Shown: piece by piece, positions 18,361 through 28,084 of the stretch
Position numbering within the stretch: the stretch's first letter is position 1
Layout of the letters: every line of letters begins with the position of its first letter
NCBI GenBank assembly: GCA_018969295.1
Contig: JAGWYN010000007.1
Span: 62,001-126,000, forward strand
Direction: 5' to 3'
Length of the DNA stretch: 64,000 bases
Source of the DNA: Chloroflexota bacterium
GTDB lineage: Bacteria > Chloroflexota > Anaerolineae > Caldilineales > Caldilineaceae
The notes under the pieces: model-generated
What the model was told of the DNA's origin: nothing
Seen by the model: only the letters and a program-made list of their open reading frames with translations
The model's database searches: none
Made by a program: the position numbers and the translations under genes

Positions 18361-18726
18361 GTGTACCGACGCAAGCTGAACCGGGCCTGGGAAACGTTGA
18401 GGGCAATGCCGATGCCGGCCATCGGCTCGGACCGTCTGGTCGATCTACACAACGATCTGACCCACTACGACACGATGATTGCAAAAGAACTGCGCGAATT
18501 TCTGCGCGGACAGCCAGTCAACCCCGCCCGGCTTCAAGTCGACGCAGAGTTGGAAGAGACCCTGCGCTCCTTCAAGGCAGAGACGGCAGCCGAGGTCGAA
18601 TGCCGCCGCGACATGCTGCGCTACAAGCGACGCGTCGATGATGTCGCCACAGAATTGCTGCGCATGATCAGCGAGACCCTGCCCGCCCGCCGTGCCTCCC
18701 CGGGGGATCCCCCCCAAAGTCACTGA
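18361..18726 (+). CDS. Small helical protein of unknown function
   Basis: The 121-residue product is not recognised. It begins at GTG after CAGGAAACGATTC and is rich in Arg, Glu and Leu with heptad-like stretches (DAELEETLRSFKAETAAEVECRRDMLRYKRRVDDVATELL), suggesting a helical or coiled-coil fold. It has no signal peptide or membrane segment. It stands 108 bp before the MoxR gene on the same strand, behind a good promoter, so it may be the first gene of that operon. Confidence 0.6.
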   Translation: MYRRKLNRAWETLRAMPMPAIGSDRLVDLHNDLTHYDTMIAKELREFLRGQPVNPARLQVDAELEETLRSFKAETAAEVECRRDMLRYKRRVDDVATELLRMISETLPARRASPGDPPQSH

Positions 18727-18834
18727 TCCACGTCCTTGCCAAACCGAATAAACTTGGCGATAATGAACTCCAAGCTGACGAACTGGCTGCCCAGCGGCAG
18801 ACTCTCTGCACCTCCGTAAAATCAAGGAGTTTTT

Positions 18835-19811
<977 letters not shown>

Positions 19812-19815
<4 letters not shown>

Positions 19816-21191
19816 ACGAACAGATGATCCGCTTCATCTCCGCACTGCGCGCCGGCGGGGTGCGCGTCAGCCTGGCCGAGAGCGCAGACGCTTTTCTGGC
19901 AGTGAAGATGCTCGGCGTGCAGGAACGAGAATCTTTTCGGCTCAGCCTGCGCGCCACACTCGTCAAAGAGGCCAGCAGCCTGCCCGCCTTCGATGCGTTG
20001 TTCCCGCTCTTTTTCGACAGCGGCGAGCAGCCCATGCAGGACGCCACACAAGATCTGTCTCCCGAAGAAGCGCAAATGCTGGCGCAGTCGCTGCGTCAGT
20101 TTGGCGATCAGCTTCGCCAGCTGCTGGAAAAACTGCTGCGCGGCGAACAACTCAGCCGGCAGGAGCTCGACCTGCTGGCGCAGATGACCGGACTCCATCG
20201 CTCCCGGGAGCTGCAGGATCGAAACAGGTACACCCAACGCATGCTCCGCGCGTTGGATTTCCCAGAAGTGCAGCAGGCAACGCGCAGGCTCATGCAGCTG
20301 CTCGCCCAAATGGGCATGAACAAACAACGGATCCACCAGCTGCAGCAGCTGATCCAAGCCAACCAGAAGGCGCTCCAGGAGCAGGTAAGCCACTACGCCG
20401 GCCAGCGGATCGCCGAAGCGATGGGCGAGTCCCCCCCCGATGCGCCCCCCCTCGACGAACTGCTCGATCGCCCCTTCAGTGCCCTCTCTGACCAGGAGAT
20501 GGCTCTGCTGCGCAAGGAAGTGCACCGCCTCGCCAACCGGCTGCGCAGCCGCATCGCCCTGCGCCAGAAGCACGCCAAGAGCGGCCAACTCGACGCCAAA
20601 GCCACGATCCGCGCCAATCTCAAACATGCAGGCGTGCCGGTAACGCTCAAACACCGCGACCACCGCCTCAAACCCAAAATCCTCGTGCTCTGCGACATCA
20701 GCACCTCGATGCGCTTCTGCTCGGAGTTGATGCTCAGCCTGGTCTACGCGCTGCAAGACCTGGTGAGCAAGACGCATGCCTTCGCATTTATCGACCACCT
20801 GGAGTATATCTCTCCCGATTTTGCCGGCAAAGACTCCAACGAGGCGATTGCAGCCGTGCTGCAGCGGATGCCGCCCGGCTACTACAGCACAGACCTGGGC
20901 CTGGCCCTCGACCAGTTTGCACAGCAGTACCTGGACACGGTCGATCGGCGCACAACTTTCATCTTGGTAGGCGACGGTCGCAACAACGACAACGACCCGG
21001 CGTTGGAGACTTTCCAGAAGCTGGCGCGGCGTTCACGGCAGATGATCTGGATCAACCCGGAGCCCCCCGCGCTCTGGGGAAGCGGCGACAGCGATATGCT
21101 CCGCTATGCACCACTCTGCAGCAACGTCGTCATGGCTGCCACATTGGGCGAGCTGACCACAGCCGTCGACCAGCTGCTGTCACAGCCCTAA
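19812..21191 (+). CDS. VWA domain-containing CoxE-like protein
   Basis: Probable partner of the MoxR ATPase. Of the 459 residues, the first 250 are helical and Gln/Leu-rich (many QLL/QQL repeats). The C-terminal von Willebrand A domain begins at PKILVLCDISTSMR, with an intact MIDAS DxSxS; FILVGDGRNNDND follows. It resembles CoxE of carbon monoxide dehydrogenase maturation, but no cox genes are adjacent; the nearest molybdenum hydroxylase in the window is at 37-39.7 kb. Start is the ATG in the ATGA overlap with the MoxR gene. Confidence 0.9.
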
Positions 21192-21220
21192 CCTGCTCCC
21201 CACAGCGAAAGCTGGGCCGC

Positions 21221-21340
21221 TGCTTGTCACAATGCTGCTTGTCACAATGCTGCTTGTCACAGTGCTGCTTGTCACAGTGCTGCTTGTCACAGTGCTGCTT
21301 GTCACAATGCTGCTTGTCACAATGCTGCTTGTCACAATGC
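21221..21340. repeat. Eight tandem 15-bp repeats between convergent genes
   Basis: The unit TGCTTGTCACARTGC occurs eight times head to tail with no gaps. The only variable base, R, reads A-A-G-G-G-A-A-A along the array. The unit contains the imperfect dyad TTGTCACAA. The array lies 30 bp after the stop of the CoxE-like gene and 62 bp before the stop of lysA, outside any convincing gene. Confidence 0.92.
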
Positions 21341-21401
21341 AGTGTCTGTGACCGCACATTTCGCCGGCCCTGAGCGCTGGCGAAGAGCAGACGCTCAAAA
21401 C

Positions 21402-22742
21402 TTAATCCAGGTCGCGGTCAAATAGATCTGCCAGCGTTTCACGACGCTGGATCAAGGTGGCAGATCCATTCTCCAGCCACAACACGGCAGGCCGCCGTGC
21501 ACCGTTGTAGTTGCTCTGCATGGACAACTGGTACGCGCCGCTCACCGGCACAGCCAGCAGCTCCCCCGCCTCCAGAAGCGGCATCTCCACCCCTTGGATC
21601 AAGATGTCTCCGCTCTCGCAGTAAGGACCCGCAATCCAGACCGGACCTGCACCCGGACGCTCCGGGGCACACACCGGCAATGCGCTGTACCGGGCCCCAT
21701 ACAGCGCCGGCCGGGGGTTGTCCGCCATCCCGCCGTCGATCAATAGCCAACGCCGCGACGCTGTCTCTTTGACGGCACCGACCCGATAGAGTGCAACACC
21801 GCCGCGCGCCACCAGACTGCGGCCCGGCTCCAGATGCAGCACAGGCAGCTCCAACCCCCGCTGCCGACAGCCAGCTACCACCTGCTGGGCCACAAACCCC
21901 ACATACGCTGCCACAGACGGCTGCGGCAGCGCCTCTTCGTGGTAGGCCACCCCCCACCCCCCACCCGGACAGAGGGTCTGCAGCTGCCAACCCGTCACGG
22001 CACGGAGCTCGACAGCCAGATCCAACACCGTCGCCAGCGCCGCCCCGATCGGAGCAGGATCTTCAAAGTGCGACCCCTGATGAAAATGCAGCCCGCTCAG
22101 TTCGTGGCCCTGGGCCAGACAGTAGCGCACCGCCTCCATCACCTCCGAAAACGCCATCCCAAATTTGCTCTCCTCCTGGCCCGTCTGCCGGTAGGTGTGG
22201 GTCTCCACCGCAACACCCGGCCTGACCCGCAGCCAGAGCGCCGGAGGCCGCGACGCCGCATGCAGCAGCGGGCTCAACCGATAGAGCTCCGGCAGGTTGT
22301 CGACCACGATCACAGCCGCAAACCGCACAGCAGCCGTCAGATCCTCGTCGCTCTTGTGCACACCGTGCACCAAAATACGCTCGCGCGCCAGCCCCGCCCG
22401 CACCGCAATCGCCAGCTCGCCGGCTCCCGTACAGTCCAGCCACAAGCCCTGCCGCTGCACCCACCGCACAATCCCCAACGCAAGATACGCTTTCCCAGCA
22501 TAGGTGACCGCAGAGGAGCCCGGATAGGCACTCGCCAGGGCGACCCGATACTGTTCAGCCGCATCGTTCAAGGTGGCCGCATCAAAACAGTAGAGCGGCG
22601 TGCCAAACTCAGCAGCCAACGCCGACAGACGACAACCCCCGATCGACAACGCAAGCTCCCCCCCCACATCCTGCTCCAGCACGGTGGTGAGCGGAAACAG
22701 TTCAAGACGCCGCATACTCAGAGCAGACCCCGATCCCTTCAT
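21402..22742 (-). CDS. lysA: Diaminopimelate decarboxylase
   Basis: PLP enzyme that makes lysine from meso-diaminopimelate. The 446 residues show the PLP lysine in VTYAGKAYLAL, LWLDCTGAGELAIA, HFHQGSHFED, the glycine-rich PGGGWGVAY, EPGRSLVA, and the second-subunit active-site PYCESGDIL. Group IV decarboxylases acting on other substrates look similar, but the CESGD motif favours LysA. The ATG overlaps the TGA of the EamA gene (ATGA); a second Met ten residues in is an alternative start. Confidence 0.93.
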   Translation of the reverse strand: MKGSGSALSMRRLELFPLTTVLEQDVGGELALSIGGCRLSALAAEFGTPLYCFDAATLNDAAEQYRVALASAYPGSSAVTYAGKAYLALGIVRWVQRQGLWLDCTGAGELAIAVRAGLARERILVHGVHKSDEDLTAAVRFAAVIVVDNLPELYRLSPLLHAASRPPALWLRVRPGVAVETHTYRQTGQEESKFGMAFSEVMEAVRYCLAQGHELSGLHFHQGSHFEDPAPIGAALATVLDLAVELRAVTGWQLQTLCPGGGWGVAYHEEALPQPSVAAYVGFVAQQVVAGCRQRGLELPVLHLEPGRSLVARGGVALYRVGAVKETASRRWLLIDGGMADNPRPALYGARYSALPVCAPERPGAGPVWIAGPYCESGDILIQGVEMPLLEAGELLAVPVSGAYQLSMQSNYNGARRPAVLWLENGSATLIQRRETLADLFDRDLD

Positions 22743-23614
22743 ACGTTTCTCTCAGCCAAGACCACCCCGATCCCACCCATGGCCACCAACACCCCCACCA
22801 GGGTCACCCAGCTCGGGATCTCCCCCAAAAATACGATTCCCAACAAAATGCCGCCGGTGATCTCCTGGGTCGCCAGCAGATTGGCCGTCGCCGCCGGCAG
22901 CAGCCGCAACGCCGCATTGTACAAGGTATGCCCGATCCCAAGCGGCACCACCGCCAACGCCACCACACTGCCCACCGCAGCCGGGCTGTACCCCCCCACA
23001 GAAAGGTCGAGAAGGGCCAGCGGCAGCAGCCAAAGCCCCCCCAACAGATAGACAGCCCCCACATAGGTCAACAACGGCATTCGCTGCCGACGCCCGGCAA
23101 GGCTGTAGATCGCAAAAGCGACAGCACTCAACAAGGCCAGCAGATCCCCGCCCAGCTTGCGGCGGTCCAGACCAGACTCAAAGCCAGCCAGGATCGCAAC
23201 CCCCACCACCGCCAGCACAATCCCTCCCCACTGGCGCAGCGACAGTCGCAGACCGCAGCACAGCCACCCCAGCCCCGCAGCAAAGATCGGTGCCGTGTAG
23301 ACCAGCGCCAGGCTGCGAGCGACTGTGGTGAAATCGAGGGAAAGAATGTAGGCGCCAAAATGGACGGCCGCCACCAGCCCCACTCCCCCCAACCACAGCC
23401 ACTCCTCCCGCCGTGGACCTCGCTCCCCACGCAGACGCGCCAGCCCCCCCATCAGCCCCCCGGCCAACAAAAGGCGCCCGGCCGCAATTTCAAACGCGGT
23501 CAGGCTCTCGGCGGCCCAGCGGACCAGGATCGGGCTTGTGCTGAAACAGCAGACGGCAGCCACCACCCAAAGCAGCGCACGAGACCTCTCACGCGCCGCC
23601 CAAGGAGAGGCCAT
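22739..23614 (-). CDS. EamA/DMT-family transporter
   Basis: Ten-helix inner-membrane transporter of the drug/metabolite superfamily, 291 residues. Two EamA repeats are visible: residues about 12-140 (STSPILVRWAAESLTAFEIAAGRLLLAG ... SLALVYTAPIFAAGLGWL) and about 155-290 (LSAVAFAIYSLAGRR ... TANLLATQEITGGILLGIVFLGE). Many members export amino acids; its coupling with lysA suggests lysine or a related compound, but this is inference only. It lies 11 bp after a small membrane protein gene. Confidence 0.88.
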   Translation of the reverse strand: MASPWAARERSRALLWVVAAVCCFSTSPILVRWAAESLTAFEIAAGRLLLAGGLMGGLARLRGERGPRREEWLWLGGVGLVAAVHFGAYILSLDFTTVARSLALVYTAPIFAAGLGWLCCGLRLSLRQWGGIVLAVVGVAILAGFESGLDRRKLGGDLLALLSAVAFAIYSLAGRRQRMPLLTYVGAVYLLGGLWLLPLALLDLSVGGYSPAAVGSVVALAVVPLGIGHTLYNAALRLLPAATANLLATQEITGGILLGIVFLGEIPSWVTLVGVLVAMGGIGVVLAERNV

Positions 23615-23625
23615 ACCCGCAAAAC

Positions 23626-23739
23626 CTAGCTGCCCGGCGCAATCAAAGAGGCAAACGTCCCAAAGACCATGCTAAAAATGATCACCAGACTGATTGCATA
23701 AAAAATCTTCTCGTTGCGCGACAATTTTCGACGGGCCAT
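23626..23739 (-). CDS. Small single-pass membrane protein, 37 residues
   Basis: A short frame encodes a basic N-terminus (MARRKLSRNEKIFYA) followed by one strong hydrophobic helix (ISLVIIFSMVFGTFASLIA). The ATG is preceded by AAAAAGGAG (12 nt), the best Shine-Dalgarno in this stretch, and a plausible promoter lies upstream. It ends 11 bp before the EamA gene, so it is probably the first gene of the EamA-lysA operon. No family was recognised. It could be a small transporter-associated subunit. Confidence 0.6.
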   Translation of the reverse strand: MARRKLSRNEKIFYAISLVIIFSMVFGTFASLIAPGS

Positions 23740-23787
23740 ACTTCGTTCAAACTCCTTTTTGCTTGAATCGACCGACACACCTTCTTT

Positions 23788-23817
23788 ATTCTACCATAGC
23801 ACACCCGCCCCGCCCAA
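23788..23817 (-). promoter_or_regulatory. Predicted promoter of the small protein-EamA-lysA operon
   Basis: On the minus strand: -35 TTGGGC (23817-23812), 18-bp spacer, -10 TAGAAT (23793-23788). It sits between the end of the dipeptide ABC operon and the small membrane protein gene. Confidence 0.4.
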
Positions 23818-23830
23818 CCTTCCAAAACGC

Positions 23831-24652
23831 CTACGCAAAGACAACCGTGGAGAGATCCCACGGCTCATGAATTTTGGGCACATCGCTGATCAGACGACGG
23901 GTGTAGGGCTCGCGCGGCCGCAAAATCACACTGTCCGCAGAGCCATGCTCGACAAATCGACCCCGCTCCATGATGTAGACCGTGTCGGAAACATAGTAGG
24001 CCAGCCCGATGTCGTGGGTGATAAAAATAAGCGTCATCCCCGTCTCGTCGCGCAGCTTCATCAGGTAGTCCAGAATGGTCGCCCGCGAACAGGCGTCGAT
24101 CATGGAGGTCGGCTCGTCTGCCACCAGAATCTTGGGCTTCAACAAAAAAATGCGGGCGATCATCAGCCGCTGCATCTGACCCCCTGAAAGCTCAAAGGGG
24201 TATTTGTGGGTCAGCTCAGCGTATTTCAAGTTGACAAAACCGCAGGCTTCCTCCATCAGTTCGACCTTGCGCGCCTGCGGCAGATGCTTCCCCCCGCGCA
24301 TGCGGATGCAGTCCAACAAAACCGTGTCGATCTTGTGAAAGGTGTTGTAGGCAGAAAAGGGGTCTTGAAAAATTGCCTGGATGTTCTTCCAGTACTCCTG
24401 CCTTTTGCGGCCCGAACGGATGTCCCGCTTTTGTCCCTGAAAGTAGATCTCCCCCTCGCTGCTGCTGATCAGCCCCAGCAACATCTTGGCCAGGGTCGTC
24501 TTGCCGCTGCCCGACTCGCCTACGATCGAGATGATCTCCCCTTCGTGGAAATCAAAATCCACATGGTCGACCGCCGTGAGCTTCTGGCGCCCGATCCCAA
24601 ATACTTTGGTGACACCACGGCCGCTCAGGCACAATTTTTTGTCAGTCGCCAC
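23831..24652 (-). CDS. Dipeptide/oligopeptide ABC transporter ATP-binding protein (DppF/OppF type)
   Basis: Cytosolic ATPase subunit, 273 residues: Walker A VGESGSGKTT, Q-loop IFQDPF, signature ELSGGQMQR, Walker B ILVADEPTS, and H-loop FITHDIG. It lacks the C-terminal Cys-rich oligopeptide extension found in its partner. It is the last gene of a five-gene operon and overlaps the partner ATPase gene by 11 bp. Confidence 0.92.
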   Translation of the reverse strand: MATDKKLCLSGRGVTKVFGIGRQKLTAVDHVDFDFHEGEIISIVGESGSGKTTLAKMLLGLISSSEGEIYFQGQKRDIRSGRKRQEYWKNIQAIFQDPFSAYNTFHKIDTVLLDCIRMRGGKHLPQARKVELMEEACGFVNLKYAELTHKYPFELSGGQMQRLMIARIFLLKPKILVADEPTSMIDACSRATILDYLMKLRDETGMTLIFITHDIGLAYYVSDTVYIMERGRFVEHGSADSVILRPREPYTRRLISDVPKIHEPWDLSTVVFA

Positions 24653-25652
24653 TTTGGTACAACCTCCTCAACTCTGCTTCTGGAACCACACAGCGGTACA
24701 AGCGGTTGGGGTCGGCAGCCGACAGCGCAACCGACGTCCCCCTACACACAGCCCGCGCATACTGGCAACGCTCGGCAAATCGACAGCCCGCCGGGGGATT
24801 CTTGAGGTTCGGCGGCACCCCAGGAATGGCGGTCAGTTTGATGTCGCGAAGCCCGCTCTCCGGCACGATGATCGACCCCATCAACCCTTTGGAATAAGGG
24901 TGGAGCGGGTCAAAAACCGCTTGTTTGGCGGTCGCATGCTCCACAATCTGCCCAGCGTACATGACCATGATCTCATCTGCCACGTTGTAGAGCAGAGGCA
25001 GCTCGTGCGTGATAAAAATCATCCCCTTGATGAAACCGCTCTCCATCATGTCGCGCAACATCTTGATGACCATCTTCTGCGAGGTGACATCCAACGCAGA
25101 AGAGGGCTCGTCGGCGATCAACACTTTGGGCGAGAGAATCACCGCCACCGCAATCACCGTGCGCTGCTTCATCCCCCCCGACAGCTCGACCGGGTATTTC
25201 TGCAACACCTCGGCCGGCAACCCCAACATCTCAAAGGTCTTGCGCGCATGGTCGTAGATCATCTGTCGGTTCCAACTGGGGTCGTGCGCCCGCACGACAT
25301 CCCCAATAAAGTCGATGATCTTGCGGGTCGGGTTGAGCGCGTTCATCGCCGCCTGGGGAATATAGGCGATCTCGCGGCCCAGGATCGATTTGCGCACAAT
25401 GTCCGGCTTCATCCCAGAGATATTCTGGCCGTCGATGAGGATCTCCCCCCCCATGTAGTGCAGCGGCGGAAAGTAATACCCCATCAGGCTGAGCGCCAAG
25501 GTCGACTTGCCACAGCCAGATTCGCCAGCAATCCCCAATGTCTTCCCCTCTTCTAGCTTGAGCGAAACATGGTCGACCGCATAGACGCTCTCTTTGTAGC
25601 GGGTGATGTAGCGGGTGGTCAAGTCACGAACTTCCAGTATCGGATTCGGCAT
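24642..25652 (-). CDS. Dipeptide/oligopeptide ABC transporter ATP-binding protein (DppD/OppD type)
   Basis: Second ATPase subunit, 336 residues: Walker A AGESGCGKST, signature ELSGGMKQR, Walker B VLIADEPSSALD, H-loop FITHELP. The C-terminal oligo/HPY extension is present with its Cys residues (PPAGCRFAERCQYARAVC ... YRCVV), which in this family can bind an iron-sulfur cluster. It overlaps the downstream ATPase gene and follows the DppC-type permease gene by 8 bp. Confidence 0.93.
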   Translation of the reverse strand: MPNPILEVRDLTTRYITRYKESVYAVDHVSLKLEEGKTLGIAGESGCGKSTLALSLMGYYFPPLHYMGGEILIDGQNISGMKPDIVRKSILGREIAYIPQAAMNALNPTRKIIDFIGDVVRAHDPSWNRQMIYDHARKTFEMLGLPAEVLQKYPVELSGGMKQRTVIAVAVILSPKVLIADEPSSALDVTSQKMVIKMLRDMMESGFIKGMIFITHELPLLYNVADEIMVMYAGQIVEHATAKQAVFDPLHPYSKGLMGSIIVPESGLRDIKLTAIPGVPPNLKNPPAGCRFAERCQYARAVCRGTSVALSAADPNRLYRCVVPEAELRRLYQSGD

Positions 25653-25660
25653 CAGCTCAC

Positions 25661-26917
25661 TCAGTCCCTCAGTGCAGGGTTGAAGACCTGGTCAAGCCCT
25701 GTGTTCATCAGGTTCATCGAAAAGGAGATCAACGCAATCGTCAGCAGCACCGGCAGATACGCCCACCAGTTCCCCAACACATGCGCCTGGTAGATCATCG
25801 CCCAGTTCATCATCAACCCCAGGGTCGGCACTTCGGTCGTGCGCGGCCCCAACCCCAGAATCGACAACCCTGCCTCCGCCAGAATGCCCGAGGAGATCTG
25901 CAAAATCAGCGCCATCACCACATAGGAGGCAATGTAGGGCAGAATGTCCGCCACAATGATGCGCGGGAGCGAATGGCCAGAGAGTTTTGACAGGTTGACA
26001 TGGTCGCGGTTGCGCAACGAAAAGACCTGCGAACGGACCGAGCGGGTCGTCCAGACCCAGGAGGTAAAGCCGATCACAACAGCGATCGTGATCGCCCCAC
26101 GCTGGTCTTGCCCGATGCTGAACGAAATCAAAATCAACAAGACAAAGGTCGGAATCACCGTAAACAGATTTGTGAAAAACATGATGATGTCGTCCACCCA
26201 CCCCCCGATGTAACCGGCCAGCAGCCCAAGGGTCAGCCCAATGGCCGTGGCAATCAGGCCAGCGACAAAACCGATCAACAACGACACCCCCGTGGCAGCC
26301 ACCAGCTGCGTCAACACATCCCGGCCAAAGTTGTCGGTGCCCAACGGCAGAATCCGCACGTTGGCCACCTGCGAGATGTTGGCATAGTCGGTCAGCTTGA
26401 CCATGCCTGTCTCCTCCAGTTCGCCTGTTTCCGGGTTCCTGGCCGCCAAAATTTCGCCCCCCCCTGCCGAACGCAGGCTGTCAAGGCCAGCATCGACCCG
26501 CTGATAGTACCGCATTCTGGCAAATGTCATGCCAGGCAGCCGCCGATCGGGCTCGTAGTGCTCCTCCCACAACGCCAACAACGCATCGGTGTCCGCAAGG
26601 TCGATCGCACTCTCTGGAAGCCCATCCGCCACCAGCCATTCCTGCATGGCCAGACGGTCTTCCTGGCTCAACCGGCTCTCGATCCGTTTGTCAGCTGCGT
26701 CGCGCAAGTTGAGCGTGTAGAGCACAGGCGCATTGCTGGCATCGTAGGCGCTCACATAGATGCCCGGCGGAAAAAACGTGCCCTGGCCCAGGATCTGCAG
26801 CGGCGGGTCCGGGACCCACCACGGATAGACCACCAACACCAGCAGCACGCTCATCAAAATTGTAAAACCAACCACAAACTTGCCAGAACGAAATATCTGC
26901 CGGATGGTATGGCCCAT
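25661..26917 (-). CDS. Dipeptide ABC transporter permease (DppC type) with a large extracytoplasmic loop
   Basis: Membrane subunit, 418 residues from the ATG at 26917 (AGGAAAGG upstream; a TTG six codons earlier is less likely). After the first helix (VVGFTILMSVLLVLVVYPWW) there is an insertion of about 140 hydrophilic residues before LPLGTDNFGRDVLTQLV, where the usual DppC core resumes. The EAA-type permease loop is around SGHSLPRIIVADILPYIASY. It ends with GLDQVFNPALRD. The extended loop probably lies on the outside and may touch the binding protein (inference). Confidence 0.91.
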   Translation of the reverse strand: MGHTIRQIFRSGKFVVGFTILMSVLLVLVVYPWWVPDPPLQILGQGTFFPPGIYVSAYDASNAPVLYTLNLRDAADKRIESRLSQEDRLAMQEWLVADGLPESAIDLADTDALLALWEEHYEPDRRLPGMTFARMRYYQRVDAGLDSLRSAGGGEILAARNPETGELEETGMVKLTDYANISQVANVRILPLGTDNFGRDVLTQLVAATGVSLLIGFVAGLIATAIGLTLGLLAGYIGGWVDDIIMFFTNLFTVIPTFVLLILISFSIGQDQRGAITIAVVIGFTSWVWTTRSVRSQVFSLRNRDHVNLSKLSGHSLPRIIVADILPYIASYVVMALILQISSGILAEAGLSILGLGPRTTEVPTLGLMMNWAMIYQAHVLGNWWAYLPVLLTIALISFSMNLMNTGLDQVFNPALRD

Positions 26918-26931
26918 CGCTGCACCTTTCC

Positions 26932-27936
26932 TCAATCAGACTGGGTAGCCTTGATGCGCGGGTCGATCACGCCGTACAAAATCTCCAGGACAAAGGTAGC
27001 CGTCAACACCATCAAGGTGATGATCAAGGTCGACGCCGAAATGAGCGGATAGTCCTGCCCCATGACCCCATTCAACAAGGTGGTGCCCAACCCCGGATAG
27101 CTGTAGATGATCTCGGCGATCAGCGCCCCCCCCACCATGGTGCCCAGCGCCAGCGCCAGCCCAGTCACCTGCGGCAGCATGGCGTTGCGAAAGACATAGG
27201 CGGCAATCCGGCTGTCCTTGAGCCCCATAAACCGGCTAAATTTCACATAGTCCGCATTCAGCTCGTAGATAGACATCGAACGCATGCCAATCGCATAGCC
27301 GCCGATCCCAATCAACACAATCGACCAGAACGGCAGCTGATAGTGGACCACCACCGAGCGCAAAAATTCCGGGGTCATACTCGGAATCAGGTCAAACCCA
27401 TACCCGCCAGAGGTCGGAAACCACCTCAGCTGCACGGCAAAAATCACCAGCAGAATGACCGCCATGCCAAACGGCGGAAAGCTGCTGAGAAAGATCGAAG
27501 AGGGCATCAAAATTCTGTCGAAGCCCCCACGCAGATACGCAGCCAATGCCCCCAGCATGTTGCCCAACGTCCACCCCACCAGAATCGCCGGCAGCTGCAA
27601 CATCAGCGTCCACCCGATCGACGCGCCAAGGACGTCGGCTACCGTGCGCGGATACTGGCTGAAAGAAAAACCAAAATCCCCGCGCAATACGTTCTGCACA
27701 TAGATGATAAATTGTTCCCACAAAGGCTTGTTCGTGCCAAACAGCTCGGTATATTGCTGGTAGATCGCCTGAACCCCGGTCGAGTTGCTGATTCCTTGCG
27801 CTTGCCGAGCCACAATCGCCGCCACCGGATCCCCCGGCATCAGCCGCGGCAACAAGAAATTCAACACAAACGCAAAGACAAAGGTCAGCGCAAACCAGCC
27901 AAATTTGTTGAGAAAATACCCGCGGTACCCTTTCAA
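26932..27936 (-). CDS. Dipeptide ABC transporter permease (DppB type)
   Basis: Membrane subunit, 334 residues. The start is taken as TTG at 27936 because AGAAGGAGG stands 6 nt upstream and homologues begin just before this KGYRGYFLNKFGWF. The open frame continues upstream through an implausible Arg/Ser-rich stretch that overlaps an intergenic hairpin. Family motifs include LLPRLMPGDPV, LRGDFGFSFSQ, ANAVY-like helices, the EAA loop (SRFMGLKDSRIAAYVFRNAMLPQV) and a C-terminal YGVIDPRIK. Confidence 0.9.
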   Translation of the reverse strand: MKGYRGYFLNKFGWFALTFVFAFVLNFLLPRLMPGDPVAAIVARQAQGISNSTGVQAIYQQYTELFGTNKPLWEQFIIYVQNVLRGDFGFSFSQYPRTVADVLGASIGWTLMLQLPAILVGWTLGNMLGALAAYLRGGFDRILMPSSIFLSSFPPFGMAVILLVIFAVQLRWFPTSGGYGFDLIPSMTPEFLRSVVVHYQLPFWSIVLIGIGGYAIGMRSMSIYELNADYVKFSRFMGLKDSRIAAYVFRNAMLPQVTGLALALGTMVGGALIAEIIYSYPGLGTTLLNGVMGQDYPLISASTLIITLMVLTATFVLEILYGVIDPRIKATQSD

Positions 27937-28037
27937 ACCAAGCCTCCTTCTGGCAGCACGGAGGTGCCCTCCGCTGCCTGGCGTGCGGCCAGAAACCGCC
28001 ACGGCACGAGAACTCTTGGACCTGTGTGTGACAAAAC

Positions 28038-28073
28038 AACCCGCCACGCTCCGGGGGAGAGCCATGGCGGGTT
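28038..28073 (-). terminator. Hairpin between the binding-protein gene and dppB, partial terminator
   Basis: AACCCGCCA (28038-28046) pairs with TGGCGGGTT (28065-28073), with an inner GCTC/GAGC stem. On the minus strand it is followed by TTGTTTTGTC. It lies in the 148-bp gap after the binding-protein gene, a common place for a leaky terminator that keeps the binding protein in excess. Confidence 0.6.
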
Positions 28074-28084
28074 CATGACAAAGA

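Noticed and set aside
21221..21340. Possible CRISPR array
   Set aside because: The copies are contiguous 15-bp units with no spacers, and no cas genes are nearby.
27937..28065. Longer DppB start at 28065
   Set aside because: The extra residues are unlike permeases, overlap a hairpin, and a strong AGGAGG site marks the TTG at 27936.
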